Assembly: GCA_947625375.1 (NCBI GenBank)
Contig: CANQOC010000012.1
Span: 1-64,000 of the forward strand
Direction: 5' to 3'
DNA length: 64,000 nucleotides
DNA from: an uncultured Clostridia bacterium
GTDB lineage: Bacteria; Bacillota; Clostridia; Oscillospirales; Ruminococcaceae
Part shown: piece by piece, positions 26,814 to 34,682 of the stretch
How the letters are laid out: every line of letters starts with the position of its first letter
How positions within the stretch are numbered: the stretch's first letter is position 1
The notes under the pieces: generated by a model
The model's database searches: none
Told to the model about the DNA's origin: nothing
Seen by the model: only the letters and a program-made list of their open reading frames with translations
Translations under genes and position numbers: made by a program

Positions 26814-27302
26814 ATGGAAAGACGCGACAAAATCAACTATTACCTCGACATCGCCGACACCGTTTCGGCGCGTTCGACCTGTCTCAGAAGGCGCTACGGT
26901 GCGGTAATCGTCAATCATGACCAGATTGTCTCGACCGGATATGTCGGCGCGCCGAGGGGGAGAGAGAACTGCTGCGACCTCGGGACATGTGTCCGCGAAG
27001 AGCTTAAAATCCCGCGCGGAGAGCGCTACGAGCTCTGCCGCTCGGTTCACGCCGAAATGAACGCCGTGATAAGCGCCTCCCGCGACCAGATGATTGGCGG
27101 AACCCTCTATCTCTCGGGGCGCGAGGTCTCGACCGGGGAATACGTCAAGAATTCGATGAGCTGCTCCCTCTGCAAAAGGGTCATCATCAACAGCGGAATC
27201 GAGCGCGTCATAATCCGCGACTCCGACGAGGATTATCGGATTATCGAGGTAATGGAGTGGGTGATGAACGACGAGTCCGTCTCGGGAGCAAGAGGCTATT
27301 GA
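26814..27302 (+). CDS. dCMP deaminase family protein (ComEB-like)
   Basis: This 162-residue zinc deaminase converts dCMP to dUMP, feeding dTTP synthesis. Zinc and catalytic residues are in HAEMNAV (about 79, His-Ala-Glu) and SCSLCKRV (about 118-122). The N-terminal YVGAPRG and the CCDLG...C motif are typical of the ComE operon protein 2 group. GGAGG precedes the start 18 bp after the peptidase stop, and its end overlaps tsaE by three bases. Confidence 0.92.
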   Translation: MERRDKINYYLDIADTVSARSTCLRRRYGAVIVNHDQIVSTGYVGAPRGRENCCDLGTCVREELKIPRGERYELCRSVHAEMNAVISASRDQMIGGTLYLSGREVSTGEYVKNSMSCSLCKRVIINSGIERVIIRDSDEDYRIIEVMEWVMNDESVSGARGY

Positions 27303-27736
27303 TGACAAAAAAATATATCACCCGTTCTCCGGAAGAGACGGTTGAACTCGGAAAGCGGCTCGGAGAGCGGCTTCGCGCCGGCGATGTCGTCGCGTACCGC
27401 GGGGGGCTCGGCGCCGGAAAGACGACCATGACCCGCGGAATCGCCCTCGGAATGGGTCTTAAGGACGACGTAAGCTCGCCGACCTTCGCGCTTGTGAACG
27501 AATATTCGGGCGAAAAGCGGCTCTGTCACTTCGACATGTACCGGATAAGCGGCGCCGCCGACCTCGAATCGACGGGGTTTTTCGACTATCTCGGCGACGG
27601 CTGCGTGATTGCGGTCGAGTGGAGCGAAAATATCGCCGACGAGCTTCCCGACACCGCCGTCACCGTCACGATTGAGGCGGTTTCGGAGGACGTGCGTGAA
27701 ATAACGGTTAGCGGAGATGAAAGATTTGACATATAA
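27302..27736 (+). CDS. tsaE: tRNA t6A biosynthesis ATPase TsaE
   Basis: This 144-residue ATPase works with TsaB and TsaD to make N6-threonylcarbamoyladenosine at position 37 of ANN-reading tRNAs. It shows the P-loop GGLGAGKTT (about 35-43), SSPTFALVNEY (about 60) and a C-terminal AVEWSE (about 105). The ATG at 27302 overlaps the preceding stop in TGATG; an upstream in-frame start inside the deaminase gene is less likely. Overlaps tsaB by 20 bp. Confidence 0.93.
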   Translation: MTKKYITRSPEETVELGKRLGERLRAGDVVAYRGGLGAGKTTMTRGIALGMGLKDDVSSPTFALVNEYSGEKRLCHFDMYRISGAADLESTGFFDYLGDGCVIAVEWSENIADELPDTAVTVTIEAVSEDVREITVSGDERFDI

Positions 27737-28433
27737 CGATAAAACCGTCCTTGGAATCGAGACCTCGGGAAAGGTCGCGTCCTGCGCGGTGATGCGCGGG
27801 GGAGTGCTTATCGGCGAAAGCGGCTTTGTGACCGCGCTGACCCATTCACAGGTCATTCTCCCGCTTCTTGAGCGGACGCTTTCCGACTGTGCGCTGAATC
27901 TCTCCGACGTCGACCTCTTCGCCGTGGCGGCCGGACCCGGGAGCTATACCGGACTGAGAATCGGGATTGCCGCGGTCAAGGGGATTTGCGCGCTCGGAAA
28001 GCCCTGCATCGGAGTGTCGACGCTCGAAGCGCTCGCATATTCCGCCTCGGCGGCGAGAGGACTGATTATCCCCGCGCTGTCGGCGCGAAAGGACGTCGCC
28101 TATTACGGCGGATATCTTTCCGACGGCGAAAAAATTGAGCCGTATGCCGAGGACAGGGTGGGGGATGAGAGCGGAATAAAGGCGCTTGCCGACGGCTTTT
28201 CCGGGGAAATAATCCTGACCGGCGACGCCGCCGATAGGCTTAAAGAAACGCTTTTTAAGGACGACTCCCGCGTCCGCACCGCCCCAGCGAACATAAGGCA
28301 GCAGAGCGCCGCGGGCGTCTGCATGGCCGCACTCAACCGCCCCGGCGACGTCACCGACTCCGAGCACCTCGGCGCAAGATATCTGCAAAACACGATGGCG
28401 GAGAAGCTTAAGGACAGGGGAGATGCGCGATGA
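27717..28433 (+). CDS. tsaB: tRNA t6A biosynthesis protein TsaB
   Basis: This 238-residue member of the ASKHA/Kae1-like fold stabilises TsaD in the t6A complex. It starts LGIETSGKVAS and contains AVAAGPGSYTGLRIGIAAVKG (described in parts, about 68-90), both family hallmarks. TsaD and RimI, the usual neighbours, are not in the window. It overlaps tsaE by 20 bp and the next gene by 4 bp, indicating translational coupling. Confidence 0.93.
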   Translation: MKDLTYNDKTVLGIETSGKVASCAVMRGGVLIGESGFVTALTHSQVILPLLERTLSDCALNLSDVDLFAVAAGPGSYTGLRIGIAAVKGICALGKPCIGVSTLEALAYSASAARGLIIPALSARKDVAYYGGYLSDGEKIEPYAEDRVGDESGIKALADGFSGEIILTGDAADRLKETLFKDDSRVRTAPANIRQQSAAGVCMAALNRPGDVTDSEHLGARYLQNTMAEKLKDRGDAR

Positions 28434-29026
28434 AGCGAAAGCGGCTTGACCGCGACGTCGGCTGGTGCTTTCATGGGTTCCCGTATTATCAGACACGGCT
28501 TGAAGAGCGCGGATTCAAGGGTCTCGCAAGCATGATTGACATCGTCTCCGGCGAGAGGCATTGCTGGGATTTTGAAAAGGCGGGAAAGGCCCCGGTCTCC
28601 GAGGGCGGAATGAAGTGGCTCCAGCTCGTCCCTGACGGCAAACAAAGGCTCATCACCGCAATGTATAAGCCCGACGGCTCGCTTTCGGTCTGCTATGTCG
28701 ACGTCATCGAGAGGATTGAATCCGACCCCGACGGCGTTGCGGCTTATGTCGATAAATACCTCGACGTCGTGTTCACACCGGAGGGCGATGCGGGAATCCT
28801 TGACCGCGACGAGCTCGACGCCGCATTTGAAGCGGGGGATATCACAAAGCGTCAGTACGACTCCGCCATAAAAGAATGCGGAATGATTTTTGACGAGATG
28901 TGCCTCGACATACCGAAGACGGTCAAAAGGCTCGGCGAGGTTTACGGAAAAGTGTGCGAAAAAGTAAAAAACGGCGAAATACCGCCGATGAATACAAAAT
29001 ATCAAAAAGCAAAAGGGGACTTATAA
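28430..29026 (+). CDS. DUF402 domain protein
   Basis: This 198-residue protein matches the DUF402 pattern: YVDVIERIE, then YVDKYLDVVFTPEG and ILDRDELD (about 105-130). Members of the fold (FomD-like) hydrolyse nucleotidyl or phosphate substrates, and some act on nucleoside diphosphates; the acidic residues in the DxxLD/LDxDEL block would bind metal. Its function here is not known. ATG overlaps the tsaB stop; rpiB follows after one base. Confidence 0.8.
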   Translation: MKRKRLDRDVGWCFHGFPYYQTRLEERGFKGLASMIDIVSGERHCWDFEKAGKAPVSEGGMKWLQLVPDGKQRLITAMYKPDGSLSVCYVDVIERIESDPDGVAAYVDKYLDVVFTPEGDAGILDRDELDAAFEAGDITKRQYDSAIKECGMIFDEMCLDIPKTVKRLGEVYGKVCEKVKNGEIPPMNTKYQKAKGDL

Positions 29027-29027
29027 A

Positions 29028-29465
29028 ATGATAGGCATTGGCAACGACCACGCCGCAATCGAGCTCAAGCTCGCAATCTGCGAGCACCTCCGCGAGCGCG
29101 GCATCGAATTCACAGACTACGGAATCGCGCAGGGCGAGAAGATTGACTACCCCGACATGGCGGAAAAGGTCTGCCGCGACGTTGTCGGCGGAAAGATCGA
29201 CCGCGCAATCCTCCTCTGCGGCACCGGTGTCGGGATCTCAATCTCGGCGAACAAAATCAAGGGCATACGCGCCTGCTGCTGTTCCGACGCGTTCTCGGCG
29301 AAGTACACCCGTCTCCACAACGACGCAAACGTCCTCTGCATGGGCGGACGCGTCGTCGGCCCCGGCCTCGCCTGCGAGCTCGTCGACGTCTTCCTCGACA
29401 CCGGCTTCGAGGGCGGCCGCCACCAAAGACGCGTGGATAAGATAACAGAGCTGGAGAATAAATAA
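29028..29465 (+). CDS. rpiB: Ribose-5-phosphate isomerase B
   Basis: This 145-residue sugar isomerase interconverts ribulose 5-phosphate and ribose 5-phosphate. It has GNDHAAIELK (Asp/His near 6-8), the catalytic-Cys loop LLCGTGVGISISANK (about 64-78) and HNDANVLCMGGR (about 100), as in RpiB. LacA/LacB isomerases are related, but there is no tagatose pathway nearby. The operon ends here with a terminator. Confidence 0.95.
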   Translation: MIGIGNDHAAIELKLAICEHLRERGIEFTDYGIAQGEKIDYPDMAEKVCRDVVGGKIDRAILLCGTGVGISISANKIKGIRACCCSDAFSAKYTRLHNDANVLCMGGRVVGPGLACELVDVFLDTGFEGGRHQRRVDKITELENK

Positions 29466-29470
29466 AAGCA

Positions 29471-29495
29471 GGGGAGCATAATGCTCCCCGTTTTT
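29471..29495 (+). terminator. Terminator after rpiB
   Basis: GGGGAGCATAATGCTCCCC (29471-29489) followed by GTTTTT. It closes the peptidase-rpiB operon. Confidence 0.9.
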
Positions 29496-29540
29496 ATGTC
29501 TTTCTTTCAGCTATTTGCGCAGTAACAGCATAAATTTACC

Positions 29541-29570
29541 CCCCCGAGTATACGCTCGGGGGCAATTTTT
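29541..29570. terminator. Hairpin terminator between convergent genes
   Basis: CCCCCGAG (29541-29548) and CTCGGGGG (29555-29562) with a TTTTTT tract to the right on the plus strand. It lies 10 bp beyond the stop of the minus-strand gene, so it may act for both sides, though the T-tract favours the plus strand. Confidence 0.7.
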
Positions 29571-29572
29571 TG

Positions 29573-30778
29573 TCAATACACCACCGTCATCGACGTGTCG
29601 AAGCCGAGCGATTCAAGGAAATCGGCGTCCTCCTCGGTGTCGACCGCGGGTATGACCGTGACCCCGGAGGGGGCGAGCGCCGCGCGGACCGAGTTGAAGA
29701 CGGCGGTAATCTTCGCCTGCTCGCTCAGACCCTCATAGGACACCGCGCTGTCGTCCGACTTATCAATCCTCGTGCCGACTGCGGCGGAGCTGTACCTGAC
29801 GTATACCGTCTTGCAGTTGAGCGCCGAAGTGTCCTTAAGAATCTCCGCGCGGCCGGCGACAATGTCCTCGGCGTCGACCTCTATCGCATAGCTCTTTGCC
29901 GAGCCGACGGTGTCCTGTAAGATGTTCGAGAATTCAATCAGTCCCTTATACCTGTCGGAACTCTTTACGCTCTGCCCGACATAGTTGAGGTCGGAATTTC
30001 TGAACGGCGGGAACTCGAGCTCGCCGGCAATCACACCGGCAAATCCCGCGTCGGATATCTCCTTCACAATGCTGCTCATGTAGTCCCTCGCGCCCTGTGC
30101 AAAGGCCGACATCCAGGGCTTTCCGCCGTTGGCGACCGATTCGTCGAGCCATGTGCTCGTCGAATTCTCGAAGAGGTAACAGACGGTCTTGTCCCAGCTT
30201 GCAATGTGATCCGAAAGCGCCGAAACCCTTGCGTACGGGAGGAGCCCGGCGTCGCTTATCATCTTCGCGACAGCCGAAAGGTCGGGGATTGCGCCGTCGG
30301 CGACCGCGGAATTGAACTTTGCGATTTCGTTCTGCGTCGAATAATAAATCTTTCCGCCGACAGCCAGAAGGTCAAGCTCGATGCCGTAATAGCCGTTTTC
30401 GGCGGCATATCCGATGTACTGCGAAAGATATCCGTCGACCCCCGAACCGATGCCCGAAGGAAGCGAAACATAGAGTATCCTCCTGCCCTCCTCCTCGACC
30501 GGCTCAGGTTCGGTGACCGCTTCGTCGGTCGTCGGCGGCTCGGTGGACGTCGGCTCGGTCGGGAGTGTGTCCTGTGTCACCGGTGTGCTCTCCGGGGTCT
30601 TTGCCGGGACATTCTCCCGTCCGCGCATGAATTCGAGAATCGGCTTTCCGACGCTGTAACCCAAAAAAGCGACTCCGAGCAATATCGCCACAACGAGCAC
30701 GATTTCGAGCACAACCTTGACGGGCGACCTCCTGCGCTTGAACATCGGTTTGGTTCTTTTGACTTTTCTTTTTTTCAA
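29573..30778 (-). CDS. Membrane-anchored putative glycoside-hydrolase-like protein
   Basis: About 401 residues. A basic start is followed by one membrane segment (about 20-42, VLEIVLVVAILLGVAFLGYS), a Thr/Pro/Glu-rich linker (about 55-95) and a TIM-barrel-like domain. This domain (YVSLPSG, GIELDLLA, LLPYARVSAL, FAGVIAGELEFPP) resembles the putative glycosidase family DUF4015/GHL. TTG at 30778 is preferred because AAGGAA lies 10 bases upstream; GTG at 30787 would be too close to that site. The substrate is unknown. It follows rnfA after 24 bp on the same strand, so it may be co-transcribed with the rnf genes. Confidence 0.6.
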   Translation of the reverse strand: MKKRKVKRTKPMFKRRRSPVKVVLEIVLVVAILLGVAFLGYSVGKPILEFMRGRENVPAKTPESTPVTQDTLPTEPTSTEPPTTDEAVTEPEPVEEEGRRILYVSLPSGIGSGVDGYLSQYIGYAAENGYYGIELDLLAVGGKIYYSTQNEIAKFNSAVADGAIPDLSAVAKMISDAGLLPYARVSALSDHIASWDKTVCYLFENSTSTWLDESVANGGKPWMSAFAQGARDYMSSIVKEISDAGFAGVIAGELEFPPFRNSDLNYVGQSVKSSDRYKGLIEFSNILQDTVGSAKSYAIEVDAEDIVAGRAEILKDTSALNCKTVYVRYSSAAVGTRIDKSDDSAVSYEGLSEQAKITAVFNSVRAALAPSGVTVIPAVDTEEDADFLESLGFDTSMTVVY

Positions 30779-30801
30779 TCCGACCACTTCCTTAATGTCA
30801 G

Positions 30802-31377
30802 CTATATTTTAAGTCCGTATACTATCATCGCGAGTATACCGATATAAAGCAGCGATGCGGGAAATCCGCGGAACGACGCCGGAACGTCCTCCGAAGACAG
30901 CTTTTTATAGTTTATCGCAAGGAGATATGTCGCAAGGATGAACCCGATTCCGACCTCGGCGGCGAACATCAGCCTTTCGGGCAGAGCGGCGCCGCTTTCG
31001 CCGTTGATGAAGATACAGCCGAGCACCGCACAGTTGAACGCGGACATGTGAACATATTTTCTCAGCGACTTGAAGTGCTCCTTCGAGATGATTCTCATTA
31101 TAATAAGCGTCAGGACATATACAAGTCCGAGACAGAGGATATATACGCTCGGCAGGAAAAGCCGCGCCGTCTCGCTCACAATCTGTTTTTCGGCAAAATA
31201 GGTGAGACAGCTCGACAGCACCGAGAACTCGGTGATAAAGAATCCGAACGAAAGAAGGTGCTTCGGCGCCTTTGCGCACTCAATCAGCGTCGACGTGCCG
31301 ATTGCGGCGGTAAATATGACGTTGTCTATGGTGACGGCGGCAAGCCCGCTCAGAAGCGTCTGCAAAAATGCGTTCAC
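30802..31377 (-). CDS. rnfA: RnfA-like membrane subunit
   Basis: This 191-residue, six-helix protein belongs to the RnfA/RnfE/NqrD/NqrE family of ion-translocating ferredoxin:NAD oxidoreductases. It starts with FLQTLLSGLAAVTIDNVIFTAA in its first helix (in parts) and has the paired-Cys-like positions (CLTYF, FNCAVLGCIF). A GTG start is used because AAAGGAGGG lies eight bases before it; an ATG six codons upstream would overlap that site. It is the last of three rnf genes here; 64 bp separate it from rnfE. Confidence 0.8.
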   Translation of the reverse strand: MNAFLQTLLSGLAAVTIDNVIFTAAIGTSTLIECAKAPKHLLSFGFFITEFSVLSSCLTYFAEKQIVSETARLFLPSVYILCLGLVYVLTLIIMRIISKEHFKSLRKYVHMSAFNCAVLGCIFINGESGAALPERLMFAAEVGIGFILATYLLAINYKKLSSEDVPASFRGFPASLLYIGILAMIVYGLKI

Positions 31378-31441
31378 CCGGCGCCCTCCTTTCATATTCT
31401 ACATTATTACACTGACATTTTATATCGAACCTTGGCGGAAA

Positions 31442-32050
31442 TCAGCTTCGCGAAAGCGAGTGAAGAATCCACCTGAACGCCGCGCTCAATATCGCGAGGA
31501 GGATAAACCCTCCGTAGAGGTTAGAGAGCGCCGGAAGCGAGAACGGAAGAATCTTCACTCCGAGCACAGTCCCGGTCGCCAAAAATCCGCGGAGGCTCCC
31601 GAAAACAACGAGCGCGAGGTCATAGCCGATGACATAGAACGCCGCCAGCCTGAACATATACGGCCGCGCAAGGCGATAGAACTTCGACTCGGTCCTGTGG
31701 GTGATGAGCGAGTTGGTGATGAGGAGCGGAGCATATATTCCGAGCGCAAGATACATCTGCGACAGAACCTCGCCGCTCATGAAAAACAGGTGCGCGGGTA
31801 CATACACTAATGAGGCGACGAGGGTATATAATATAATACGAAGCGTATATACAATCCTTCTCGGCACAAAGCTGCAGATGACGACCGTCGTGAACGTCAC
31901 CGCCGTGAACACCATCGCGAGCACCGAAGCGCTGAAAAAGTCGGTACAGACGGCCACCGCCGGCGCAAGCACCGCTCCGGAGGCGAAAAGCTGATTCTTT
32001 GTGAGTATTCCCTCGCGCTCGGCGTCGCGCGTGAAAACCTTTTCGTTCAT
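31442..32050 (-). CDS. rnfE: RnfE-like membrane subunit
   Basis: This 202-residue, six-helix membrane protein resembles RnfE, with the conserved LALGIYAPLLITNSLI (about 95, in parts). It is in the inner membrane and would pair with RnfA to hold an iron-sulfur cluster; the usual Cys is not obvious in the central helix here (ALGIYAPLLITNS). It starts inside the rnfD stop (4-bp overlap), so translation is coupled. RnfG, B and C are not present next to it. Confidence 0.75.
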   Translation of the reverse strand: MNEKVFTRDAEREGILTKNQLFASGAVLAPAVAVCTDFFSASVLAMVFTAVTFTTVVICSFVPRRIVYTLRIILYTLVASLVYVPAHLFFMSGEVLSQMYLALGIYAPLLITNSLITHRTESKFYRLARPYMFRLAAFYVIGYDLALVVFGSLRGFLATGTVLGVKILPFSLPALSNLYGGFILLAILSAAFRWILHSLSRS

Positions 32051-33225
32051 TCCGCGCCGCCCTCCTTTTCGCCGTCCGCCGGATTTTCCTCTTCGGGACC
32101 GTCCGCTTCCGCTTCTTCCGATGTCACTTCGGCGGAATCCTCCGTCTCCTGCGGCTTTTCGTCCTCTTTTTTCTTATCCTTATTCTTCGACGCCTCGACA
32201 ATCCTGTCGCTGATGTTCTCAAAGAGCGCGTCAAGCCGCTTCATAAGCCACTTTGCGGCAATCGCGGCGTATTTCGCCGAAAGCCGCGCGGCAATCTTAG
32301 TTTTGTCCCACAAAAACGCCGTGCCGCTCTTGAGATGCGCCCAAAGGAACTTGAGAAGCCGTTCGAGTGCGTCGGTCAGCCGGTCGAACTCGTCGCGGAA
32401 GACACAGAGAATCGGCAGCGCAAAGACGGCGCCGTTTTCGATGTTGGTAAAAAGCCGTATGACATATGACAGCACCGCAAAGAGCACTCCGTAGAGTATC
32501 TGTGAAAAAGCGCGGTTCGGGACATATCTCGGGTCGCACGCCATGAACACCAGCACAAAGAGGAACGACCCCGCGACGAGAGAATTCATCACCGCGAGGA
32601 TTCCCGCCTCTCCGACCGGGAACATCACGTTTATAAGCACATTCGTGCCAAATCCCGAGAAGAACGCGAGCGCTGGTATATCTTGGAAAAAATAGAGCGC
32701 GACGGCACAGATGAGGATTACTATTGCCGCCGACGCGCCCATCGGTCCCGCAAGCTTTCCCCAGACGACGTCGAGAATGTTCATCGCGGTGACGCCGCCG
32801 TTGTCGAGGTAATAGGTGTACGAGCGTGTCAGGGTGTCGGTGACGGTGTTCGTCAGAGAGACGCTCCCGAAAGGCTCGGGCACCGGGTATCTTACGATGT
32901 CCGAGGGGAAACAGAATATCGTGAAAATATATGCGATGCAGACGGGGCAGAATATAAGGTTGCGGTTGCCGCCGAAAGCCTGTTTACAGATTATCGCCAT
33001 AAACGCCGACGAAAACGCCATCACCGAATAGGGCACCGACGCCGGCATTAAAAGCGCAAGCAAAAGTCCCGACATTATCGGCGAAACGTCGGTCCAGTCG
33101 TACTTCTTCTTCATCGCGATCGAGCAGAAATACTCGGCGGCAACGCTTGAAAGGCAGGACACACCCGCCACAAGCACCGCCCTGATGCCGTAGAAATAAT
33201 ATGCCATAAAGACGATGGTCGTCAA
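32047..33225 (-). CDS. rnfD: RnfD-like membrane subunit with charged C-terminal tail
   Basis: This 392-residue protein matches RnfD: several membrane segments (KYDWTDVSPIMSGLLLALLMP near 45, FGGNRNLIFCPVCIAYIF near 85) and a long acidic cytosolic tail (about 310-392). RnfD normally binds FMN on a Thr; the region VTDTLTRSYTYYL aligns with the usual site but lacks the standard S(G)AT pattern. The TTG start used here cuts the first helix: the frame is open to 33309 with a good AAGGACGG at 33304-33297, so translation may begin at a non-standard ATC (33294). The gene is divergent from the hypothetical at 33331. Confidence 0.75.
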   Translation of the reverse strand: MTTIVFMAYYFYGIRAVLVAGVSCLSSVAAEYFCSIAMKKKYDWTDVSPIMSGLLLALLMPASVPYSVMAFSSAFMAIICKQAFGGNRNLIFCPVCIAYIFTIFCFPSDIVRYPVPEPFGSVSLTNTVTDTLTRSYTYYLDNGGVTAMNILDVVWGKLAGPMGASAAIVILICAVALYFFQDIPALAFFSGFGTNVLINVMFPVGEAGILAVMNSLVAGSFLFVLVFMACDPRYVPNRAFSQILYGVLFAVLSYVIRLFTNIENGAVFALPILCVFRDEFDRLTDALERLLKFLWAHLKSGTAFLWDKTKIAARLSAKYAAIAAKWLMKRLDALFENISDRIVEASKNKDKKKEDEKPQETEDSAEVTSEEAEADGPEEENPADGEKEGGAE

Positions 33226-33330
33226 AAGCGCGCTGACTTTTCCGAACCGCGACTTTTCGGTTTTTTCGTTGTAAACTTGTGCAGCCGTAGTGATTACCGT
33301 CCTTAAAATTCATGTGAAAGGGGATAAACG

Positions 33331-33690
33331 GTGAGTGAAACAAAGCGCCGAAGACTTGGCGCATATCCCCGCGAAACCGGCGTCGTCTGTGTCGCCGGGA
33401 GGGAAAAATCCCTCTTCGAGCTGTGTAAAGCGCTCGGAAAAAGGCTTCCGCCCGAGACCGAGAGCTGTCTGATATATTCCGGCGGATACTGTCTTTCGCT
33501 CAGAATCGGCACCCGCGTTCTCCGCGAGGTTCTCCCCGAGCTTTGCGAGCACAGCGACGCGGTCTGTATCGGAAAAGGCTATCCCGAGCTCTTTTGTGAG
33601 CACGGAAGCGTTATAATCCGCGGCAACGCCCTTTCCGAGCTCCGCTCCTGCGCGCCTATCTGCCGGTCCGTTCTCCGCGAAGACTCCTGA
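33331..33690 (+). CDS. Hypothetical protein (119 aa)
   Basis: GTG start at 33331 preceded by AAAGGGG. The product has no recognised domain; it has several Cys residues (VVCVAG, LFELCKAL, ESCLIY, CEHSD, CIGKGY, FCEHG, RSCAPIC). It is divergent from rnfD and overlaps the end of rpe by 35 bp (convergent). Its coding status rests on the ribosome site and length; the overlap with rpe is a weak point. Confidence 0.5.
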   Translation: MSETKRRRLGAYPRETGVVCVAGREKSLFELCKALGKRLPPETESCLIYSGGYCLSLRIGTRVLREVLPELCEHSDAVCIGKGYPELFCEHGSVIIRGNALSELRSCAPICRSVLREDS

Positions 33691-34318
33691 CCGCGGCGGC
33701 CATGTCCTCGGATTTAAAGAGATACGACCCCGAGACCAGAACATTCGCCCCCGCCGCAATCACCTTCGGCGCGGTGTTCCTTCCGATTCCGCCGTCGACC
33801 TCGATGTCGGTCGGAAGACCGAGGCGGTCGGCCTCGCGGCGGATTGCCGTGATTTTTTCGAGGGTCTCGGGAATGAACCCCTGCCCCCCGAAGCCCGGCT
33901 CGACCGTCATCACAAGGACCATATCGACGCTCTTTAAAAGCGGGAAGACGCTTTCGGCCGGCGTTTTCGGCTTGATTGACACGCCCGCCGTCAGACCCCT
34001 CGAGCGGATTTTCTCGATGACGCGCCCGGCGTCGCAGTCGGCCTCTTCGTGAAAAGTAATGTGGTCGGCGCCGGCGTCGGCAAAAGCGTCGACATAGCTG
34101 AGCGGGTCGGTTATCATAAGGTGGACGTCGAATGGGAGACCGCAGCAGTGCCGAATCGACTTCAGCACCGGCACGCCGTAGCTGAGGTTCGGCACAAAGT
34201 GCCCGTCCATAACGTCGAAGTGAATCATATCACAGCCGCCCTCGGCCGCCCTTTTAAGCTCGTCCCCGAGCCGCGCAAAGTCGGCGCTCAGGATTGATGC
34301 GGAAATCTTTGTCGTCAT
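33656..34318 (-). CDS. rpe: Ribulose-phosphate 3-epimerase
   Basis: This 220-residue TIM barrel interconverts ribulose 5-phosphate and xylulose 5-phosphate. Key residues are in SADFARLGDE (Ser near 9), HFDVMDGHFVPNLSYG (His/Asp near 34-39), VMTVEPGFGGQ (about 140) and EVDGGI (Asp near 178). With rpiB at 29.0 kb it gives two steps of the non-oxidative pentose phosphate pathway, although they are not in one operon. Confidence 0.97.
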   Translation of the reverse strand: MTTKISASILSADFARLGDELKRAAEGGCDMIHFDVMDGHFVPNLSYGVPVLKSIRHCCGLPFDVHLMITDPLSYVDAFADAGADHITFHEEADCDAGRVIEKIRSRGLTAGVSIKPKTPAESVFPLLKSVDMVLVMTVEPGFGGQGFIPETLEKITAIRREADRLGLPTDIEVDGGIGRNTAPKVIAAGANVLVSGSYLFKSEDMAAAVRSLRGERTGR

Positions 34319-34682
34319 AATGTCCCCTTGTTCCTGTCTATTTCAGTGCAAAAACATACAGATTAAGTATACACCATCTCTTCCGGAATGTCAAACCCTA
34401 TTTTATGAATTTTTCAGCTGCGCCGCCAAAGCCTCCGCTCTGACGGCGCTATATAAAAACGGTCGCGACCGACGTCCCGCCGTTACACTATACTATGCAG
34501 GGAGGGGATGGGGCGACACATCCGCGCCCGTTTGTCCGTTTCTTCCAAGTTATTACAGTCTGAACATGTCCGTAACAGGTACATCTTTGGGCGCCGGCTA
34601 CTTGCATTAGTGAAAAAATTGTGTTATAATAACTATATCTTGCGGTTGAAGCAAAACGCTCTTGAAAGGAACGGAGATATAA
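34319..34682 (+). promoter_or_regulatory. Intergenic region with the parE promoter
   Basis: No gene is seen in 364 bp. The parE promoter has TTGCAT (34602-34607) and TATAAT (34625-34630) with a 17-bp spacer, 53 bp before the start. Upstream is a GC-rich hairpin around 34428-34450 (GCGCCG/CGGCGC type), probably an end-of-gene structure for one side. Confidence 0.7.

Noticed and set aside
33331-33690. An RnfB-like protein because of its many Cys residues
   Set aside because: The cysteines do not form CxxCxxCxxxC ferredoxin motifs, and it is on the other strand from the rnf genes.
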